From the NCBI GenBank assembly GCA_037176905.1, contig JBBBWG010028632.1, positions 1 to 50,118 on the forward strand: DNA of 50,118 nucleotides, given 5' to 3'. Both the position numbers and the translations under genes were made by a program. Source of the DNA: Azolla pinnata (Eukaryota; Streptophyta; Polypodiopsida; Salviniales; Salviniaceae). Below are positions 45,028 to 50,118 of the stretch, one piece after another (within the stretch, counting starts at the first letter, position 1; every line of letters begins with the position of its first letter). The notes below the pieces were generated by a model, which saw only the letters and a list, made by a program, of their open reading frames with translations, was not told the origin of the DNA and did no database searches.

Positions 45028-48000
45028 ATGACACTGCCCCGAGCAGCTAGTAGCAATGCCCCATGCCATGATCCTCCTCCTCCTCCTGCTGCTCCTGCTC
45101 CTGCTGCTTCTGCTACCTTGCCCACCATCTCCATCCCTTCCAAGCAGCAATGCAGCAGCTCCGATTATCTCGCGGAATTAGCCTCGACCAGTTGCTGCAG
45201 CTCCGGCGGCGGCGATGACGATCTGCCCATCGATGCGCTGGCGGGCGAGCTCTTCCTGCGCTCGGGGCACAGCCCTTGCAGCAGGATCGATCGGCTCGAC
45301 CCTGATCAAGAGCCCAGCTGCAGCTCCCATGGATTCGACTACGAAAGCATGATGTTCCCCGGCTTAATGGAGGATGATGCCAATCTCATCGGTTTCCTGC
45401 AGCAGGATGAGGATCAGGATCAGGATCAGGATCAGGAGGAGGAAAGCTTCATGGTAGCTGCACCTGCACCCCCGCCGCCGCCGATGATGATGATGATGAT
45501 GCTAGCACCTTGCGATTACATCCAAGGAGAAGACGATCTTGGAGACCCATCTCCGAATCCGTCGGCTCAGCTTCTGCAAGAAGAAGAAGAAGAAGAAGCA
45601 GAAGAAGAAGAAGAAGAAGAAGAAGAAGAAGAAGAAAAGGAGGAGGAGGAGGAGGGGGAGAAGCAACGGAGGAAGCTCCACAGAGATGGCGGCAGCGGTG
45701 CAGCTGCTGTTGCTGTGAATGAAGGCGACACTGGTGATGAGTTCGAAGCGGAGCTAAAGCTTGACCTTGACCTTGACCTTGACCTTGATCTTGATCTTGA
45801 CCTTGACCTTGACTTTGGTCTAGATTTGGAGCATGATATTCTAGCCGATCATCGACTAGAATTGGAGCATGATCTAGCCGATCATCGACTAGAATTGGAG
45901 GATGATCTAGCCCATCATCGACTAGAATCGGAGGATGATCTAGCCGATCAACATCGACAACGATCGCCCGCAGGAAGAATCATCGGCGGCGACGATCATC
46001 GGCAGGCGCTCGCGGAGCCGAGCGCCTCGGGCATGTTTGCGCAATGGATCCGTGCGAATTCCCACGGAATCTCGCGCGAAGACCTGCGCCGGATCAAGCT
46101 CAAGACGGCCACGATCGACGAGGCCACGAGGCTCCTCGGCGGCGGCAAGAGAGGCCTGATGCTCTTCATCAAGCTGGTCCTGGATTGGGTCCAGAATCGC
46201 TGCGATTCGGGCTCCACGAAGCAGCAGCAGCAGCAGCAGCTCGGATCTTCGGAGATGGAGGAGCCGTATATTTGCAGCCTCGATTCGATCCTGGGGCAGC
46301 TTCGGGCACGCGGAGATTCCGCATCTTATACAGATCCTCCGCACTGGCGAGACGATGCAGCAGCTCAGCCCCCCGATGCCCTTGATTGCGCCCATCGTCT
46401 TGCTCCTCGCATGATCACCGAGATGACGGGGAATGTGGATTCATATCAGCATCAGCATCAGCATCATTATCATCATGATCAGGATCATCACCGCAATCTT
46501 GTTGCTAGTTCGTTGAAGGATCGGTCTTGGATCGAGCAAGCCGCCTGGCTCCGGCGGCGCTACTCGTCGAATCGTGGCCGGATCAGCACCGCAGCTACAG
46601 CTACAGCTGCCGCTGCAGCTTCCATGGCAGCTTCAGCGGATGAATATCGCAAGCAATATGCGATCGAGGGCGGCAAATGTTGTAGGAGCTGGCCCGAGCT
46701 GCTGCTACTGAGGAATCAGGGGCAATCGAATGCCGATTGTTGGGATCAGGGGCGATCGAATACCAATTGTTGGGATCGGGCGCGATCTGATGCTGATCGT
46801 TGCTTCGTCGGGGTGAGCTCATCGCATTGCGATTCTGCAGCTGCTGCTCTGCCGCCGATCGATGCAGCGCCATCGGGCACCATTACATCCGCCGCACTTG
46901 CGACGATTACATCTCGCGAGGCCCGGAGAAGCCGGATGGAGCGGAAACGGCTCAGCGTCCTCCGCAAGCCCATCGGCCGTGATCGTAATCGTAGCTCCTC
47001 CTCGCACCAGCAACAACGAGCGGAGATTGTTCGCGATATGCTTTCGATCTCCGATCTTGCGCTCGATGCTCCGCCGCCGCTGCCCGATCTTCCTTGGCCG
47101 ATCCAAGAATCCGATGCCGCCGCTGTCGATCCTCATAGCGAGGTGTGTGATCTATACGATATACGATCGCTTGGCTCTTTGATGTTATCTCAATACACGT
47201 ATTACCTGCTCCATCATGTGTTGCGAATCGATTTTGCTTACCGATGAATCATCGCATCGCATGCTTGCTATATCGACGATTTGGATCGGATTTTTAGCAC
47301 CTCTCGGAGCAGCCGGGCGGCAGCAGCCATGTGAAGCTCCTCTTCTGGAAGGAGCTGAAGCAGAGCGATGTGGGCAGCCTCGGGAGGATCGTGCTGCCCA
47401 AGGTAAGGACAGTATGTGCTGAGTTTTAAAACCCTAAAAACCTCAACCCTAAGAAAACCCTAATATTCTTAAGCCCTGCACAATTCGGATTTCTCTCTTC
47501 CTTTGTGTGTTGCAGAAAGCGGCGGAGGCTCATCTGCCGCATCTTGAATCGAGGGATGGAATGAACCTCGGGGTCGAGGATTTCGAGGCGCCCGCCAGAG
47601 TGTGGAACATGCGCTACAGGTATTTGTGATGATGATTGATTGATTGATTGATTGATCGATCGATTGTTGATAAGAAAACATGGGGGATTGAATGGCGGGA
47701 ACATGAATCTGAATGATTCCAGGGCTCTTTTCATGATTCGTGATTCGAGCGGATGATTTCGTAAGCTGCGCGAAGATGGTTGATGATGATTCGGAGTTTC
47801 CTTTTGAATTGTTTTGTGTGGCAGGTTCTGGCCCAACAACAAGAGCCGGATGTACGTGCTCGAGAATACAGGTATCGGGCGGAGATTGATCAGCTGTGCG
47901 CTGCTGCATAATAGTGTATCTAAGAGCAACTCGCGTTCCTTCGATATATATGCGAGTTTTCGACAGAGATCTTGATGAACGATTTCGGCAGAGATCTGAT

Positions 48001-48996
48001 GAATGATCGATTGATCGATCGATCGACCGCGTTGGTTTTCTTTCTTTCTTTCTTTTCCGCAGGCAATTTCGTGAAGGCGTACAACCTGAAGGAGGGCGAC
48101 TGCATGCAGCTGTATTTCAACCTGCACAGCAGCAGATATGTGAGTTGTATGTATGTGTGTGTGTGTGTGTGTGTGTGTCTGTGCTTAAGCTTAATCCACA
48201 GCTTCGGAAATTAGCCATCGATTCGTTGCCATGTTTTTCATCGTTGCGCTAGCCATGGATTGTAGCCATGTTTGTTATTGATCGATGTTCCGCTAGCCAT
48301 GGATTGTAGCCATGTTTGTTATCGATCGATGTTCCGCTAGCCATGGATTGTAGCCATGTTTGTTATCGATCGATCGATCGATGTTCCGCTAGCCATTGAC
48401 TTAGCTTAATCCAGAGCTCCGAAAATTAGCCATTGATTTGTCGCCATGTTTTCTCATCGTTTTGCTGGCCATGGATTGCAGCCATGTTTTTTTATCGATC
48501 GATCGGTGTTCCGTTAGCCATGGATTGTAGCCATGTTCTTTATCGATGGATGGATCGATGTTGCGCTAGCCATTGAATTGATCAATGTTCTGCCTGCCTA
48601 GCCATCGATTCGTCGCCGTGCTTTTCATCGTTTCGCAAGCCATGGATTTGTAGCCATATTTTGTATCGATCGATGTTGCGTCAACTGTTGATTGTAGCCA
48701 TGTTGTATGGATGGATCGGTCGATGTTTTTCTGAGCTAATTGGGTTCTGAAACATTTTGGCAGATGGTGGGGGGCACCATGAGCAGCAGCAGCGGGAGCA
48801 GCAAAGCGGCGGAGGGCAAGGAAGCATCGACGGATGGCGAAGGGACGAGGAAGAAGAAGAGGAAGATGGTGAAGGAGGAGGAGGAGGAGGAGGAGAAGAA
48901 GAAGAAGAAGAAGAGGAGGAGGAGGAGGAGGAGGAGGAAGAAGGCTACGGGCGGCTATGGCGACAACGATGCATCATCGGCCAAAGTCGACGGCGA

Positions 48997-49027
<31 letters not shown>

Positions 49028-49222
49028 CCGACGGAATCTTGCGACGACGGCGACATCAACGGCGACGGCGACGGCCCGACGGAATCTTGCGACGACGGCG
49101 ACATCAACGGCGACGGCGACGGCGACATCAACGGCGACGGCGACGGCCACGACGACGAGCCGCTCCTCGTTGAGCTCATCGCGCGGTCGCTGCTGGACGA
49201 GGATCCGCTCCGGGAACCCTAA
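45028..49222 (+). CDS. ABI3: ABI3/VP1-type B3 transcription factor, six exons
   Basis: ABI3/VP1 is a nuclear activator of abscisic-acid, desiccation-tolerance and seed or spore maturation genes. It works with bZIP factors and binds RY (CATGCA) elements through B3. Exons: 45028-47142, 47298-47402, 47516-47619, 47825-47871, 48063-48139 and 48764-49222, giving 968 aa. B1 is at about residues 336-390 (FAQWIRANSHGISREDLRRI, LLGGGKRG, LDWVQN). B2 is near 627 (REARRSRMERKR). B3 is at about 716-815 ([50 protein letters not shown]). B3 phases all agree; the exon 1 donor (AGCGAG/gtgtgtg) and exon 2 acceptor (atttttag/CACC) are my best fit. Odd: very long acidic, Glu and (Leu-Asp)n tracts in the N-terminal half, and a Lys/Arg then (Gly-Asp)n tail after B3. 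Seed-plant proteins, as I recall them, are near 700 aa. Confidence 0.9.
45400..45965 (+). repeat. Coding repeats in ABI3 exon 1: (DQ)n, Glu run, (LD)n and LELEHDLADHR units
   Basis: In order, the frame encodes five Asp-Gln pairs (about 45406-45438), a near-pure Glu run of about 27 residues from GAA/GAG codons (about 45578-45660), nine or ten Leu-Asp pairs from (CTTGAC)n (about 45761-45825), and four units like LELEHDLADHR, about 14 codons each (about 45826-45950). The (LD)n tract contains overlapping LxLxL matches, the EAR repression-motif form. All lie N-terminal to B1. Confidence 0.85.
48140..48763 (+). repeat. Intron 5 of ABI3: minisatellite of GCCATGGATTGTAGCCATG units
   Basis: Between the donor TAT/gtgagttg and the acceptor ttttggcag/ATGG, about nine units of 40-50 bp repeat. 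The unit is GCTAGCCATGGATTGTAGCCATG, then TTTGTTATCGATCGATGTTCC. Neighbouring units near 48251-48390 are almost identical, while later ones are diverged. A (GT)n run lies at about 48151-48178. Confidence 0.85.
48845..49160 (+). repeat. Coding repeats in ABI3 exon 6: Lys/Arg/Glu run and (GD)n with a 54-bp duplication
   Basis: After the B3 domain the frame encodes a basic cluster KKKRKMVK, a Glu run, a run of about 16 Lys/Arg, then (GGCGAC)n giving (Gly-Asp)n. A 54-bp unit encoding PTESCDDGDINGDGDG is present twice (about 49027-49080 and 49075-49130). The basic run could serve as a nuclear signal. The last 20 residues (LLVELIARSLLDED) are not repetitive and could form a helix. Confidence 0.8.
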
Positions 49223-49730
49223 AGAAAAGAAAAAAAACAACACAAAAAGAAGAAAAACCCTCGCTAAACCAAAAACCAGCGGCTCGAAAACCTGTCGATC
49301 TAGCGCGCCTGCGTGTGTGTGTGTGTCGGAGGGATCAGCAACTGTGTGCGTGCCTGTGTATATTGTATCTATCTGGTGCCCGAGAACACTCTTTCTGGGA
49401 ATGCGATCGTTTTGCGTGATTTTAAGCGGCGATCACCAGAGCGGCGACGGAAGTGTTTGGGGTGGTGGCCGAATTCCACGGTCGACACGGCAAGAGTTGA
49501 TGGAGTTGGAAAAACTTTGAAAAGAGATTTTGGCCCGAGGCCACTAGGGGACATGTCCGGGAGAGAGAAGGCGAACGAACAAACGTGTGAACATGGCGCG
49601 AGTGGGTCGGAACTGGGGTCTCACGATGACGCTGCTGATGATGATGCTGCTGCTGCTGATGATGGTGGGAGCGAATTGGATCGTTGGGCGGACATTCGGA
49701 GCAGATCCATGGGCCGAAAAAATTGCAGAG
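49223..49730. other. 3' flank of ABI3, no gene seen
   Basis: This is the presumed 3' UTR and downstream DNA of the B3 gene. It includes a short (GT)n at about 49313-49326. A plus-strand frame from 49313 to 49951 is open but matches nothing I know. Confidence 0.45.
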
Positions 49731-50118
49731 GTCGAGAACAGAGCAATTGGGCGGACATTTCGGGCCTTTGGGCATCTGTAGATGACCGCGGACGATGGGG
49801 GATCGGGATCTGGTCATCGCACGATGAGGATCGAAATCTTCTTCGGAGCTGTGGCGAGAATACGGAGACAGAAGCAAAATACGCGGCCCGAATTGTACAC
49901 GACGCAGAACGGGAATACGGGGGCCGAAGCAGAATACGCGGCCCGAACTGAATTGTACACGGCGCAGAACGAGAATTGCACACTGAATTGTACAGGTCGA
50001 GAACAGAGCAATTGGGCGGACATTTCGGGCCTTTGGGCATGTGTAGATGACCGCGGACGATGGGGGATCGGGATCTGGTCATCGCACGATGAGGATCGAA
50101 ATCTTCTTCGGAGCTGTG
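49731..50118. repeat. 265-bp direct repeat truncated by the window edge
   Basis: The block 49731-49853 (starting GTCGAGAACAGAGCAATTGG) recurs at 49996-50118 with only one difference that I can see (CATCTGTAG versus CATGTGTAG). Between them, smaller subunits of about 50 bp (GGCCGAAGCAGAATACGCGG, AATTGTACACGGCGCAGAAC) also repeat. The second copy is cut by the end of the window, so the array may continue. Confidence 0.85.

Overview
This window is nuclear DNA from a land plant, most likely a fern or another seed-free plant. Three things point that way. Its genes have many short introns with GT/AG borders. One gene is a long intronless PLS-type pentatricopeptide (PPR) protein in the style of fern PPR families. 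The window also holds an ABI3/VP1 transcription factor with B1, B2 and B3 domains, which is specific to land plants. The fern call rests on my memory of PPR style, not on a search. No CRISPR array, tRNA, rRNA, phage or intact transposon was seen.

Left third, all genes on the minus strand. 1-3517 has no gene, only microsatellites. 3518-5714 is the small subunit of DNA polymerase delta (POLD4; two exons, 161 aa). 6712-8916 is the PPR protein, with a C-terminus that stops early. 10505-16250 is a 15-exon DUF726 alpha/beta-hydrolase (TMCO4-like, 687 aa). 18172-24202 is a 20-exon organellar HSP90 (908 aa) with a transit-peptide-like N-terminus and an unusual tyrosine/glycine/glutamine repeat tail. 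For the spliced genes I rebuilt the exons by eye from splice borders, and each keeps one open frame from ATG to stop.

Middle. 24541-25170 is a purine-pyrimidine-alternating minisatellite. 25171-28385 has no gene and ends in A/T homopolymer-rich DNA. 29227-30165 (+) encodes a 312-aa Ser/acid-rich protein I do not recognise. 30166-36348 is mostly simple and tandem repeats. 36349-37052 (+) is a short family I inorganic pyrophosphatase that looks bacterial in type.

Right fifth. Two nuclear regulators stand head to head. 42846 down to 39273 (-) is a zf-4CXXC_R1 (CDCA7-like) zinc-finger protein of 742 aa, in five exons. 45028-49222 (+) is an ABI3/VP1 B3 factor of about 968 aa, in six exons. Both proteins, the CDCA7-like gene's 829-bp intron and the 2.2-kb divergent interval are loaded with GCCATC-type hexamer tracts, trinucleotide tracts and telomere-like TTTAGGG repeats. 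The window ends in a 265-bp direct repeat that runs off the edge.

The genes do not form an operon or cassette, and I see no dedicated new system. The most unusual items are the HSP90 repeat tail, the (Leu-Asp)n and acidic tracts in the ABI3 protein, the bacterial-type pyrophosphatase, and the repeat expansion shared across the CDCA7-like/ABI3 locus.
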